A stretch of DNA of 64,000 nucleotides from Macrostomum hystrix (Eukaryota; Platyhelminthes; Macrostomidae), in the NCBI GenBank assembly GCA_950097015.1, contig CATNEN010000001.1, forward strand, positions 6,557,501-6,621,500, read 5' to 3'. The notes beneath the pieces were generated by a model. It was not told the DNA's origin. It did not search any database and saw only the letters and a program-made list of their open reading frames with translations. Positions within the stretch are counted from its first letter, which is position 1; every line of letters begins with the position of its first letter. The translations under genes and the position numbers were made by a program. Shown piece by piece: positions 21,685-33,213 of this stretch.

Positions 21685-24600
21685 TTAAATGTTGTAATGC
21701 ACTTTTTCGTCAACCCACATTCCGCCCATCGAAGATGCATTCCTATTAGCCAATTCCAATGCAGCTCGCACTTCAGCCATCTTCCTACTGGATGCTTCAG
21801 TTTGGACAAAGCCTGGCGCCAGCTGCTGCTGCTGCTGTTGCTGCAGCTCTTTCGACTGTCGCAGCGCTGCTTTACTAGCAGCCAGGACTAAAAAGTCCAG
21901 CATCATCTCTAGAATCTCGAATAAGGTGAGCACACTTAGACCGAGCCACAGGCCAACCTAAGGATAGGTGATCGAGTTCGTCAGAATAACTATTATATAT
22001 ATATAAAATGGCCATAGCTATCAATGTACATGGAACCCACAGCTATCCGTCTAGATGGAACTCACAGCTATCAGTGTAGATGGAACCCACAGCTATCAGT
22101 GTAGATGGAACCCACAGCTATCAGTCTAGATGGAACCCACAGCTATCAGTGTAGATGGAACCCACAGCTATCAGTCTAGATGGAACCCACAGCTATCAGT
22201 CTAGATGGAACCAAGGACCACTGTAGTATAACAGGACGGGAAACTCAAAGATCGTGTAAATTTTTAGAAGGCCGATTTCCTGGAAAAAATACACTGCGGA
22301 GATAGGAAAAAGTCATTTTTCAGCACATAATCAATTATTGCTTTTGATCTGGAGCAAGTTCAAATCCGTTAATCTTAGTACAGCATGCCCAACATTAAGC
22401 TCCGTTGTTTTTATATAGCTTCGTTTATAAAAGTCTTATTTTCACATATATATATATTATATAATAGTGTCTTGAATCTATATAGACTATAGACTAGCAC
22501 ATTTAATGGCTCAAAATATGATAGCTAAATATTCTTAATTTGGCCTAAATTGTTTGAATTAACAAATTAGCTAAATAGTTTGGCAAAACTAACAGCCAAA
22601 AAAGTTAACTAATATAACAGTAGCAACTATATAGCTATAAAGGTACAACAAATTTCAAAATGATTTTAATGCAACCAAGTAAGTTAATTAATTTTTGGCT
22701 GTTAGTTTTGCCAAACTATTTAGCTAATTTGTTAATTCAAACAATTTAGGCCAAATTAAGAATATTTAGCTATCATATTTTGAGCCATTAAATGTGCTAT
22801 AGTCTATAGTCTATATAGATTCAAGACACTATTATATAATATATATATGTGAAAATAAGACTTTTATAAACGAAGCTATATAAAAACAACGGAGCTTAAT
22901 GTTGGGCATGCTGTACTAAGATTAACGGATTTGAACTTGCTCCAGATCAAAAGCAATAATTGATTATGTGCTGAAAAATGACTTTTTCCTATCTCCGCAG
23001 TGTATTTTTTCCAGGAAATCGGCCTTCTAAAAATTTACACGATCTTTGAGTTTCCCGTCCTGTTATACTACAGTGGTCCTTGGATGGAACCCACAGCTAT
23101 TAGTCTAGATGGAACCCACAGCTATCAGTCTAGATGGAACCCACAGCTATCAGTGTAGATGGAACCCACAGCTATCAGTCTAGATGGAACCCACAGCTAT
23201 CAGTGTAGATGGAACCCACAGCTATCAGTCTAGATGGAACCCACAGCTATCAGTCTAGATGGAACCCACAGCTATCAGTCTAGATGGAACCCACAGCTCC
23301 CACTCTGTGGCGCCCTTACCTGTCCACCCATGTCTGACAGAAGGTCAGTCAACACGTAGGCTTCAACCGATACCTCCGTGTGAGTTTCCGGGTCGTCAAA
23401 GAAGACAATCATTTTAACCATGTTTTGTCTGAAATCTCAAGTTACGAGTATTTTGGTTATGATTTAGTTTAGTTTATGGCTAAAATGTTATTCGGTAAAG
23501 TGTATTTTGGACTAGTCCTGCACTCACGCTACAAATTCGGATTTCAAATCGGAAGTCATGCTCTTCATAGTTTCACGAACTCCTGGATTGTACATCATAA
23601 CTTGCTTCATAGCATCGTCCTAAAGTGAAATAAATATTATTGTTAATTATTGTTTTACCTTGACGCTAACTGATTTTTACCTACCTCATAGCCCATGCTT
23701 GGCCATTTAGACATCGATAGTGCTGCGTCGTACTTAAACTCGCTGGAATAAAGACGTGATGCTTTGTTTGAGTCACCAGATTCTTGTATGAAGTTTACAG
23801 ATGAGATAAAATGGCAATAGAGAGATGAGATGGCAATAGAGAGATGACATGGTAATAGAGAGATGAGATAACAATAGAGAGATGACATGGCAATAGAGAG
23901 ATGATATGGCAATAGAGAGATGACATGGCAATATTGAGATGATATGGCAATAGAGAGATGAGATGGCAATAGAGAGATGAGATGGCAATAGAGAGATGAT
24001 ATGGCAATGGAGAGATAAGATGGCAATAGAGAGATGATATGGCAATGGAGAGATGAGATGGCAATAGAGAGATGAGATGGCAATAGAGAGATGAGATGGC
24101 AATGGTGAGATGATATGGCAATAGAGAGATGATATGGCAATGGAGAGATGAGATGGCAATAGTGAGATGAGATGGCAATAGTGAGATGATATGGCAATGG
24201 AGAGATGAGATGGCAATAGTGAGATGAGATGGAAATAGAGAGATGACATGGCAATGGAGAGATGAGATGGCAATAGAGAGATGAGATGGCAATAGTGAGA
24301 TGATATGGCAATAGAGAGATGATATGGCAATGGAGAGATGATATGGCAATGGAGAGATGATATGGCAATGGAGAGATGAGATGGCAATAGTGAGATGAGA
24401 TGGCAATAGTGAGATGATATGGCAATGGAGAGATGAGATGGCAATAGTGAGATGAGATGGAAATAGAGAGATGACATGGCAATGGAGAGATGAGATGGCA
24501 ATAGAGAGATGAGATGGCAATAGTGAGATGATATGGCAATAGAGAGATGATATGGCAATGGAGAGATGAGATGGCAATAGTGAGATGAGATGGTAGTAGA

Positions 24601-27600
24601 GAGATGAGATGGCAATAGAGAGATGACATGGCAATAGAGAGATGACATGGCAATAGAGAGATGACATGGCAATAGAGAGATGACATGGCAATAGAGAGAT
24701 GAGATGGCAATAGTGAGATGATATGGCAATAGTGAGATGATATGGCAATAGAGAGATGATATGGCAATGGAGAGATGAGATGGCAATAGAGAGATGACAT
24801 GGCAATAGAGAGATGATATGGCAATGGAGAGATAAGATGGCAATAGAGAGATGATATGGCAATGGTGAGATGAGATGGCAATAGAGAGATGAGATGGCAA
24901 TAGAGAGATGACATGGCAATAGAGAGATGACATGGCAATAGAGAGATGATATGGCAATGGAGAGATAAGATGGCAATAGAGAGATGATATGGCAATGGTG
25001 AGATGAGATGGTAGTAGAGAGATGAGATGGCAATAGAGAGATGACATGGCAATAGAGAGATGACATGGCAATAGAGAGATGATATGGCAATGGAGAGATA
25101 AGATGGCAATAGAGAGATGATATGGCAATGGTGAGATGAGATGGCAATAGAGAGATGAGATGGCAATAGAGAGATGACATGGCAATAGTGAGATGAGATG
25201 GTAGTAGAGAGATGAGATGGCAATAGAGAGATGACATGGCAATAGAGAGATGACATGGCAATAGTGAGATGAGATGGCAATAGAGAGATGACATGGCAAT
25301 AGTGAGATGAGATGGTAGTAGAGAGATGAGATGGCAATAGAGAGATGACATGGCAATAGAGAGATGAGATGGCAATAGAGAGATGAGATGGTAATAGAGA
25401 GATGAGATGGCAATAGAGAGATGACATGGCAATAGAGAGATGAGATGGCAATAGAGAGATGACATGGCAATAGAGAGATGACATGGCAATAGTGAGATGA
25501 GATGGTAGTAGAGAGATGAGATGGCAATAGAGAGATGACATGGCAATAGAGAGATGAGATGGCAATAGAGAGATGAGATGGCAATAGAGAGATGAGATGG
25601 CAATAGTGAGATGAGATGGTAGTAGAGAGATGAGATGGCAATAGAGAGATGACATGGCAATAGAGAGATGAGATGGTAATAGAGAGATGAGATGGTAATA
25701 GTGAGATGAGATGAGACTAGCCATTGTGAGCAGCTGGCAAGTGTTACGAGGTGGTACATTGAACTCACTCGCACTGACTCTGGCATCCTGCACGGCAGGT
25801 AGAAAATGCGGACTCTTCAATGCCTTGCATGCAGACGGCTGCGTTTGGAGTTTTGGAAGTGGTTCTGCTGGTTAACCTGCTATCGAGAGTTGCACTAGAG
25901 TGACCACGGGGGCATTTCAAATATCCACATTTTTCTTTTTTGTATCTCCTAAAATGTTCAACCAATCGCCATGAAAATCCACTCTAAACGATGAGACAAC
26001 GGCATCGTCGAGACATTCAACGATTCTCGTCGGGCTTGTCTGGTGGCAAAAACACCACCGATATAGGCAAACATATTCTGTTCACAAAACTTAATTATGT
26101 ATACATGTCGGCTATTGTAGTTGACTATATTGTATTGATTATATACCTTTTTACGTTCTATTTGATAAAAACTGCAACCAATTTGGCCACGGCTCAGCCT
26201 GACGCAGCCGCAGCAATTTTCTATAGACAGCCGCCGCTAGCAGCAATTGATTTGGTAAAAACTGCGAGCTATTTTGCCAGCTTGAAGATAGCATTCTTAT
26301 CATTCTTATCATCACTCTGATGGCGAATCGTGGGCCGTACCAAAATATAAGTCAGCTGGATCGAGAGCGAATCGTGAGAGCGTACAGGAATGGCGACGAC
26401 TGGAGAGAACTTGGCAGAATGATGGGGATGAAGAAACCGACAGTGAGGAACATCGTGACCACGTATGAACAAACTGGTAGAGTTGGCACTCTGCCAAAAG
26501 GAGGAGTGAAGAGGATGGCGCTGACGGAGGCTATGGTGAACACCATTGTTCAATTCGTTGAAGGTCAACCTACTGCGACGCTGCAACAAATGAGAGAGCA
26601 CCTGCTGCACCAACACAATGACGTTGCCAACGTGAGTCTGACCACTATCAGTCGTGCTCTGGATGGTCGCCTCATCACCCTGAAGTTGCTGCGCCAGGTA
26701 CCTGTGAACTGGAACATGCCTGTTACAAAGGAGGCGCGAAGGACGCACGTCGAATGGATGCTGGACGAGGGAAGCCAGGTGAACACCATTTTCATGGACG
26801 AGTTTGGGGTGAATATCTGGACGGCGAGGACTCAAGGCCGCTCTGCGAAGGGGCTCCCAGCTGTGACTGTCGTCAGCGGACATCGTGGGCAGAATCTCAC
26901 CATCTGCCTGGCCATCTCGCAACTCGGCCTCATTCACAGCACTCTCGTTGAAGGAGGCTTTAAGAACGAGCACTTCGTGGAATTCCTCTAATATACTATA
27001 TTATTAAATTATACACCTAATGGATTCGCCGAAGAGGTTTATGCAGAGCAATGTTTGTTGTCCTTGTCACCAGGGTCTTCGACAAGAATCGCTGAACATC
27101 TCGCCGATGCTGACTCAGACGCCTTTAAAAGTCAGTTCATCGTAAAGAGCGGAAAATCTTTGTCCATTTGGTGGGCTTTCACGACAATCGGTCATTCGGT
27201 TTGACAGCTATCGTTGTCGCGAAAGCGTGAGTTATTATTAACCAATCCGGTTCTCTGTACACCCTTGTGGTAATCTATTTTCTTACCCCTGTTATCTGCC
27301 CTTCTCTATCTATTATCAATTTTGTCGCTGTCCCTTTCCGCTAACCCCCCTCCAGTCTAGCGTCTGCCCCCTTTCTGTCCTAGCATATCAAAATTTATAA
27401 TATATCGTTTGAGGCCCGAGGTAGAGTGGCGTTCGTTCTTCTGGTGCATCGGTGATTGCCATTTGACTCATAACTCTAACATAGCGAAAGTTCGAATGAA
27501 ATCAATTTATTTACAATCGTGAAGTAGGCAGCGGGTATTTGAACTAGCCCCTGTTGTCTTTCATTCTTCTGTTAACAATGATATGATACGAATCTTACCC

Positions 27601-30600
27601 GCACTGCTCAAAGTACCCGAGGTCGAGTTGTAATTGTAGGCGCAAATAGGCAAAGCTGGAGTGCTCGAATGATTCGATGGCGGCAATTTAGGCGAACTGC
27701 AGTTGCATGAGCGCTCAGTGTTGCGTTGAATACAAGTTTTAAGGCACTCCTGTTAGTTCATAAATAAATCTATGTTGAACGTCCAAGTTAGTTTTCATTG
27801 AAAAAGTACTTCACTTAATCCCAATACGATACCATTTTAGTGTAGTTGACATTAGGTAGGGCCCACAGGCTGGTAGTGCTGTACATGTTGATTTCCGAGT
27901 TGGCTTTCTCATAGTCCACCGCGCAGTTATCAGCGTACGGACTGCCGAGTAGCTTCTTGTAAGTCTGAATGTTTGAATAGGTAGATTAATTTAGACATGC
28001 GTGCAGAAAGGAAAATCCGTGGAAATATCGCGGAACAGCCATTCTATTTTTGGCTCTAAGAAGCATTGCACGTGACTTCTTTTCCGCAAACATGGAGAAT
28101 CCGCGGAAATTCCGCGTAACACCCGGTCTAATTTTAGCTCAAAAATCTTGCGCGTGACTTTTTGTCAGCCAATAGAAGAGCGCTGCGCCAGACCAGCCAA
28201 TCAGAAACGTCTATGAGCGTCGTGCTTTCTTGTATTATTATGAAGTAAATTAGCGAGCGCACGAAAACTGACCTGTTTAATCCCAATATATGTCTCCCTT
28301 CCAGGTGACACGCGAATTCCCGACTCCTCCGGAAACGGTTGCACTGTGGGCTCGTGAAGCACTACGACAATGCCGGCTGATTGAGCAACGGTGCTCACGT
28401 ATTCAGTTTGATCGATGAAGAGAGTCAATGTGAGGCCAAAAAGTGGGCCCTGCTGTTTCACAGACACTCTTGTTGAGTTAGTCGCGGCAGCATTGAAAGT
28501 GTAGCAGTTGCCATAAGTCGGATGCAGGAAGCGAGTGAAGTTTCTGGAGGGTTAAGCAGCAAATGAAAAAAAAGATAATTGCAGGAGGGCTATGGGCAAC
28601 TGCACATTGTTTGGTGACACTAGACCCGCAGCGAGCGAGGATGAAATTCTGCCCATATACTACTCACTATGGACTGGCCTGATAACACTCTCACTATACT
28701 GATTGGGTAGATATTTCGCTGACTCCTGAGCACACACGCACACACATGCACACATACAGGTGTGTACATCTGCCCTGACTTTCTCATAGTCAGGCAGTGT
28801 ACACTCTCACTTTGCCTTGGAGATTTGCCCTTAAAGGCGTAAATTGCACAGCAAGCCCCCAAGCCTTCTCTCTACGGCTGCGCCCCAAATAAATGTGGCC
28901 TCGCTACGGAATCGAGCCCCTGCAGTATATGAAACAGATTATAATTAAGACAATGGGCAAAAAGTTTACAGATTTTTTGGCTTGGTCAGTTGTCGACAGA
29001 CTTTAACGAGCGAATGCCTTGAAGTTCAAGGCGGAATCTATTTGACTATAGGGGCTGGACTGATATTATCTTGATGAGGCAACAGAAAGATGAAACAGGG
29101 GAGAGATGAGACACTGGAGAGATGAGACACTGGAGAAATGAGACACGGGGGAGATGAGACACGGGGAGAGATGAGACACGGGAGAAAGATAAGACACGGG
29201 ACAGATGTGACACGGGAGAGATGAGACACGGGAGAGATGAGACGCGGAAGAGATGAGACACGGGAGAGATGAGACACCGGGATAGAGACACGGGAGAGAT
29301 GAGACACCGGGATAGAGACACGGGAGAGATGAGACACCGGGATAGAGACGCGGGAGAGATGAGACACGGGATAGAGACGCGGGAGAGATGAGACACCGGG
29401 ATAGAGACACGGGAGAGATGAGACACCGGGATAGAGACGCGGGAGAGATGAGACACGGGAGAGATTAGACACCGGGATAGAGACGCGGGAGAGATGAGAC
29501 ACCGGGATAGAGACACGGGAGAGATGAGACACCGGGATAGAGACGCGGGAGAGATGAGACACGGGGATAGAGACGCGGGAGAGATAATACGAGGTCAGAA
29601 GTCAGAAGTCGTAAGTGACCTCGTACACGAAGTCAGAAGTTTCAGGTCATAAGACTTGCTCTAATCAAAATATTTACACACAATGGTTCGAGCGTCGGAC
29701 TCAAGACTTGAAGGTCGGAGTTTCGATTCCTAGCTCCACTGAAATATTGTGTCCTATATCAAGAGACTTAACTCTGCATGGCTTCAGTTCTCTCAGCTCT
29801 TAAATCGGCACCATCATCAGCGCAATAGCTGCGGCTGTGCCGTCGGCTGCACATCTGACCCAATTGGGGCACGTGTGATCAACTATATTACAATTATTAG
29901 TCGCAGACGGTCACAATAAATAAGCAACTCACGCCGAGCTGCAATAGCTAGTTCCCATGCTGCAGTCCGTTATGAGGTCGTCAATCTGGTAGCCGATGCT
30001 TGTCTTCACCGTATCAGTCAACGAATTGTAGAAATCCAGAAACATGTAGTTCATCTGGACACTATCCGGTACAGCTTTATAGTTCATTGCGCTGAGATTT
30101 CTAGTAGTTCCCGAGCTGTACATAGACGATGTGAGTCCGCTAAACTGTAGGATGACAATAGAATGGGATATTAATCGTGGGACGTTTCTGAGTCGTCAGA
30201 TGAAGCATGGATCTTTGAATTTAGAAACTGGATCGACAACTACCCGCCAAACCCCAATTTTCCGGACGAAAATACACTGGGCAGATAAAAAATATCAAGC
30301 AACAGATTTTCAAAAAAGATAGTTTCACAAGAACTTACAGAACTGGTTGGCGATGATCCTACACCTCGCTTTATGCGTTTAACTGAAATCCGGTTTCGTG
30401 AGGCATTTATTAATCAATTTTAAACAAGTATAAACGTTTGTTAAACTTGTGACTTTTGTTTCCCTATCTTTAAATCACCTGTAGGGGCGCTCATAGCGGA
30501 TGTGACATACTCGTATTTTGGTGTCACTGTAGTTGCAGCTGCCATCGACGCTGATGTTGCAACTGAGTGTAGAATTAAATCAAAAAGTGTAATTTGCTTA

Positions 30601-33213
30601 GGTCGAATTTAGCAGAAATCAATGTAATCGGATCTTATGGTTTCATGATGGGATCTTATGGTTTCATGATGGTATCCTATGGTTTCATGATGGTATCCTA
30701 TGGTTTCATGATGGTATCCTATGGTTTCATGATGGTATCCTATGGTTTCATGATGGTATCCTATGGTTTCATGATGGTATCCTATGGTTTCATGATGGGA
30801 TCTTATGGTTTCATGATGGGATCTTATGGTTTCATGATAGGATCTTATGGTTTCATGATAGGATCTTATAGTTTCATGATGGGATCTTATGGTTTCATGA
30901 TGGGATCTTATGGTTTCATGATGGTATCCTATGGTTTCATGATGGGATCTTATGGTTTCATGATGGGATCTTATGGTTTCATGATGGTATCCTATGGTTT
31001 CATGATGGGATCTTATGGTTTCATGATGGGATCTTATGGTTTCATGATGGGATCTTATGGTTTCATGATGGTATCCTATGGTTTCATGATGGGATCTTAT
31101 GGTTTCATGATGGGATCTTATGGTTTCATGATGGTATCCTATGGTTTCATGATGGTATCCTATGGTTTCATGATGGGATCTTATGGTTTCATGATGGGAT
31201 CTTATGGTTTCATGATAGGATCTTATGGTTTCATGATAGGATCTTATAGTTTCATGATGGGATCTTATGGTTTCATGATGGGATCTTATGGTTTCATGAT
31301 GGTATCCTATGGTTTCATGATGGGATCTTATGGTTTCATGATGGGATCTTATGGTTTCATGATGGTATCCTATGGTTTCATGATGGGATCTTATGGTTTC
31401 ATGATGGGATCTTATGGTTTCATGATGGGATCTTATGGTTTCATGATGGGAGCTGAGTGTTTTCATGATGGGATCTTATGTTTTCATGATGGGATCTTAT
31501 GTTTTCATGATGGGAGCTTAATGGTTTCGTGATAGGATCTGCACAATTTACAGTCGCTCCCTTACTGTCGGTCGTGTTTCCTGTATTAGTGGAACTAGCA
31601 CTCGCAGGAATGGTAGAGCTGCCACTCGCTGATGCCCTTGAATCCGAGCTGCTTGAGTTGCTTGAAGAAGAACTTGTTGAGGTAGCTAGTTGTAAAAAAT
31701 GTACGGTGTATTCAGGTTTATAAAATGCTATAAACCTAATTCAGATTCGTTGCAAATTTATATGCAGAGCTTTTTTAAATATTCGGTTTGTTTAAAACGA
31801 TATTGCAATAGTTAGATGTAAAAGATTCCAAACTGTTAGACACGAGATTTCAAAATATTAGAGACGAGATTCAAAAGTGTTAGATATAAGATAAAAAAGT
31901 GTTAGACACGAGATTTCAACCTGTTAGACACGAGATTCAAAAGTGTCAGACACGAGATTCAAACGTGTTAGACACGAGATTCAAACGTGTTAGACACGAG
32001 ATTCCAAACTATTAGACACGAGATTCGAAAGTGTTAGACACTTTATTTAAGAGTTTATATTTCCAGTATATATTTTATATAAGAATTCATTTGATAGATT
32101 TAATTTGTAAATTAGAATACAGATCTTACCTGTTCCGCTCATGACAGCCCTCACTCTGGACTGCCTGGCTGGGCTCTGGTTGCACAGAGTGACAGCAGGG
32201 AACGGTCTTGGCAGATTTATCTCGGAGCCCCTGACCACGGTTATCGGATAGCTGTAGAACTTGTCCACTATGGCTTTGATTTGTATTACGGTAAGGCCTG
32301 AATGCGCGTTGCAAAATTAATTATTGGCTTATGGTTGGCTTTAGATCTCAGGAGAATGAGAGAGACTGAGAGAGAATGAGAGACTGAGAGAGACAAGGTG
32401 AGACTGAGTGAGACTGAGTGAGATTGGGTGAAACCGATTGAGACTGAGTGAGACCGATTGAGACTGGGTGAGAGAGAGACTGAGAGAGATAAAGACTGAG
32501 AGATAGCGGCAGAGAGATATTGAGAGAGACTGAGAGATATAGAAACTGATAGAGACTCAGCGAGACTTAGAGACAGAGAGACTAGGAGATACTATAGGAG
32601 AGACTGAGAGAGACAGAGACTGAGAGAGGGAGAGAGGGGGAGAGAGAGGGAGAGAGAGCAGGAGAGAGGAGAGAGGACACTGCCCATTGAATTTCAAAAA
32701 TCTAATGTTGGAATCGATTCCGATATGTATCGAAAAAATTGAAATCTGGATTCGAACCAAGGCAACTCCAGACGCGTTTCGCTCTTGTTGGAGCAGTAGA
32801 GTAGAGCTTCAGCCATTTGGCTATAGGCGCTTGTTCAAATCCAGCTTTCAACTCCAACATATCGTAATCGATTCGGCAGCGCCCCGCAACTCAATCCATA
32901 CTCACTCAACTCCATGGCACTGACTCGGTCGTACGAGACGCCGGTGCTGGCCTGGGAGAGCGGGAGAGAGGAGAGACAGAGACAGTCACTCACTCAGTCC
33001 GGCCAGCAGAAGCAGAGTCCAGAAGATCTTCTTCATGGTTCCATCACTCCGGGTGATGTTAGGCAAGCCGTGCATGCCAATGTTGTGACCCCAGCTGATG
33101 GCCAACTCAAGAAACGAACTCCCAGCTTTCAGTTCATTGCTAGTTGGATGCATTGAAAGCTCGCGCGATGCGGAATTGCCATCATCGAGTGGAATTTTCT
33201 TCTCGATATGCAT
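21685..33213 (-). CDS. DEG/ENaC-family sodium channel, copy 1 (629 aa)
   Basis: Twelve exons join in phase: 32994-33213, 32130-32297, 31552-31685, 29933-30144, 28273-28543, 27833-27964, 27599-27749, 25769-25838, 23685-23742, 23528-23619, 23320-23428 and 21685-21957. Family hallmarks in order: the N-terminal gating HG motif (GMHGLPNI), a first membrane span (FWTLLLLAGLSLTVIQI), post-M1 FPAVTLCNQSPAR, an extracellular domain with the late Cys cluster (CMQGIEE...CRAGCQSQC), a WPSMGYE motif, LSDMGGQ, and M2 with the G-x-S filter (GLWLGLS). The product should be a trimeric, amiloride-type cation channel subunit in the plasma membrane; its gating stimulus (peptide, acid or mechanical) cannot be read from sequence. 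Exon 31552-31685 is a Ser/Thr-rich insert just after post-M1, absent from copy 2. The cytoplasmic tail has a poly-Gln run. The start is the in-frame ATG at 33213. Introns hold minisatellites, SINEs, a foldback element and a Tc1/mariner-like element. Confidence 0.9.
22040..22211. repeat. 25-bp minisatellite, left half
   Basis: About seven copies of TAGATGGAACCCACAGCTAT plus CAGTC/CAGTG. It is the same array as 23083-23298, split by the foldback element at 22212-23082. Confidence 0.93.
22212..23082. mobile_element. Foldback (palindromic) DNA element, hAT-like ends
   Basis: An 871-bp nearly perfect palindrome. The left arm (22212 to about 22605) is repeated as its reverse complement in the right arm (about 22685-23082), around a loop of about 75 bp. 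Both ends read CAAGGACCACTGTAG inward. The flanks are GATGGAAC on each side, consistent with an 8-bp target duplication, though that octamer is also part of the host 25-bp repeat. Ends beginning CA-A-G-G and 8-bp duplications are typical of hAT transposons. There is no transposase frame, so it is non-autonomous. The arms differ at only a few positions. Confidence 0.88.
23083..23298. repeat. 25-bp minisatellite, right half
   Basis: About eight further copies of the unit seen at 22040-22211. The next exon of DEG/ENaC-1 ends at 23320, about 20 bp beyond the array. Confidence 0.93.
23805..25715. repeat. 19-bp minisatellite, about 1.9 kb
   Basis: About 100 copies of GATGAGATGGCAATAGAGA and variants (GACATGG, GATATGG, AATGGAG, GTAGTAG). 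It lies in a DEG/ENaC-1 intron between exons 23685-23742 and 25769-25838. The unit lacks stop codons on the minus strand in all three frames, so 600-700-codon open frames appear there. They are not genes: all three frames encode the same Ser/His/Leu/Ile string. Confidence 0.95.
25925..27230 (+). mobile_element. Defective IS630/Tc1/mariner-type transposon
   Basis: An insertion of about 1.3 kb in a DEG/ENaC-1 intron that carries a truncated transposase (26320-26991). The left side (GGCATCGTCGAGACATTCAA, CGATTCTCGTC at about 25998-26034) is answered on the right in inverted form (AAGAATCGCTGAACATCTCG, CCGATGCTGA at about 27083-27112). Further out, CAATCGCCATGAAAATCCAC on the left loosely matches the complement of the right side. 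The repeats are diverged, so the exact ends and a TA duplication are not fixed. A third copy of the inner end lies near 51930-51975. Confidence 0.65.
26320..26991 (+). pseudogene. Truncated IS630/Tc1-like transposase
   Basis: 223 codons from ATG. Residues about 8-55 form a paired-like helix-turn-helix (LDRERIVRAYRNGDDWRELG, MKKPTVRNIVTTYEQTGRV). A second helical DNA-binding region follows at about 70-130. The first catalytic block of the DDE_3 fold is present (IFMDEFGVNIW, about 164-174), then VSGHRGQNLTICLAI. The protein stops at FVEFL before the second Asp (a DN motif) and the final Glu/Asp, so it cannot be catalytic. A full-length family member would be roughly a third longer. The codons are otherwise intact, suggesting a fairly young loss or a deleted derivative. 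Confidence 0.8.
28575..28925 (-). mobile_element. SINE-B copy in a DEG/ENaC-1 intron
   Basis: Minus-strand copy of the SINE-B family. It reads, from right to left, the tRNA-like head remnant (TTCGATTCC-like), GAGGCCACATTTATTTGGGG, GCGTAAATT, the GTGAGAGTGTACACTGCCTG body, the CACACACG-rich section and the terminal CTGCAGCCC-like end. Partly rearranged in the middle. Confidence 0.75.
29085..29590. repeat. 30-bp GA-rich minisatellite
   Basis: About 16 copies of a compound unit: GAGATGAGACACCGGGATAG followed by AGACACGGGA. Minus-strand frames rich in Ser/Leu/Pro are repeat artefacts. DEG/ENaC-1 intron. Confidence 0.92.
29680..29900 (+). mobile_element. SINE-A copy in a DEG/ENaC-1 intron
   Basis: tRNA-like head (GTTCGAGCGTCGGACTCAAG, then AAGGTCGGAGTTTCGATTCC), the body (CTTAACTCTGCATGGCTTCA) and the tail (AGCTGCGGCTGTGCCGTCGG), ending in an ATT-rich 3' tract. 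Confidence 0.8.
30625..31530. repeat. 21-bp minisatellite, about 0.9 kb
   Basis: About 43 copies of GATGGGATCTTATGGTTTCA with one extra T, alternating between GGGATCTTATGG and GGTATCCTATGG types. Several-copy blocks recur in the same order (for example the ATAGGATCTTATAG block appears twice about 360 bp apart), which is evidence of a segmental duplication inside the array. Being 21 bp, it leaves both strands open: GSYGFMM repeats on plus, HHETIRS on minus. It is intronic for DEG/ENaC-1. Confidence 0.95.
31830..32045. repeat. 22-bp minisatellite
   Basis: About ten copies of GTTAGACACGAGATTCAAA plus AGT/CGT. It shares GTTAGACACGA with the 16-bp array at 770-1182, although the two lie in different genes 30 kb apart. 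Confidence 0.9.
32340..32680. repeat. GAGA/GACTGAGA-rich simple repeat
   Basis: Irregular AGAGACTGAGAGAG and GTGAGACTGAGTGAGA units over about 340 bp in the first intron of DEG/ENaC-1. Low complexity; no stable unit length. Confidence 0.85.

Noticed and set aside
23655-25820. Three overlapping minus-strand frames of 620-720 codons
   Set aside because: Products of the 19-bp minisatellite; all three frames encode the same repeated string, and real DEG/ENaC exons flank the array.
30480-30566. Possible extra DEG/ENaC-1 exon between good-looking CTCAG and ACAG|GTGATT sites
   Set aside because: None of the three frames fits the phases of the neighbouring exons, whereas the model without it closes exactly and matches the phase of the paralogue.
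30594-31532. 312-codon GSYGFMM frame and its minus-strand counterpart
   Set aside because: A 21-bp repeat within a spliced intron of DEG/ENaC-1, with no start context or conserved edges.
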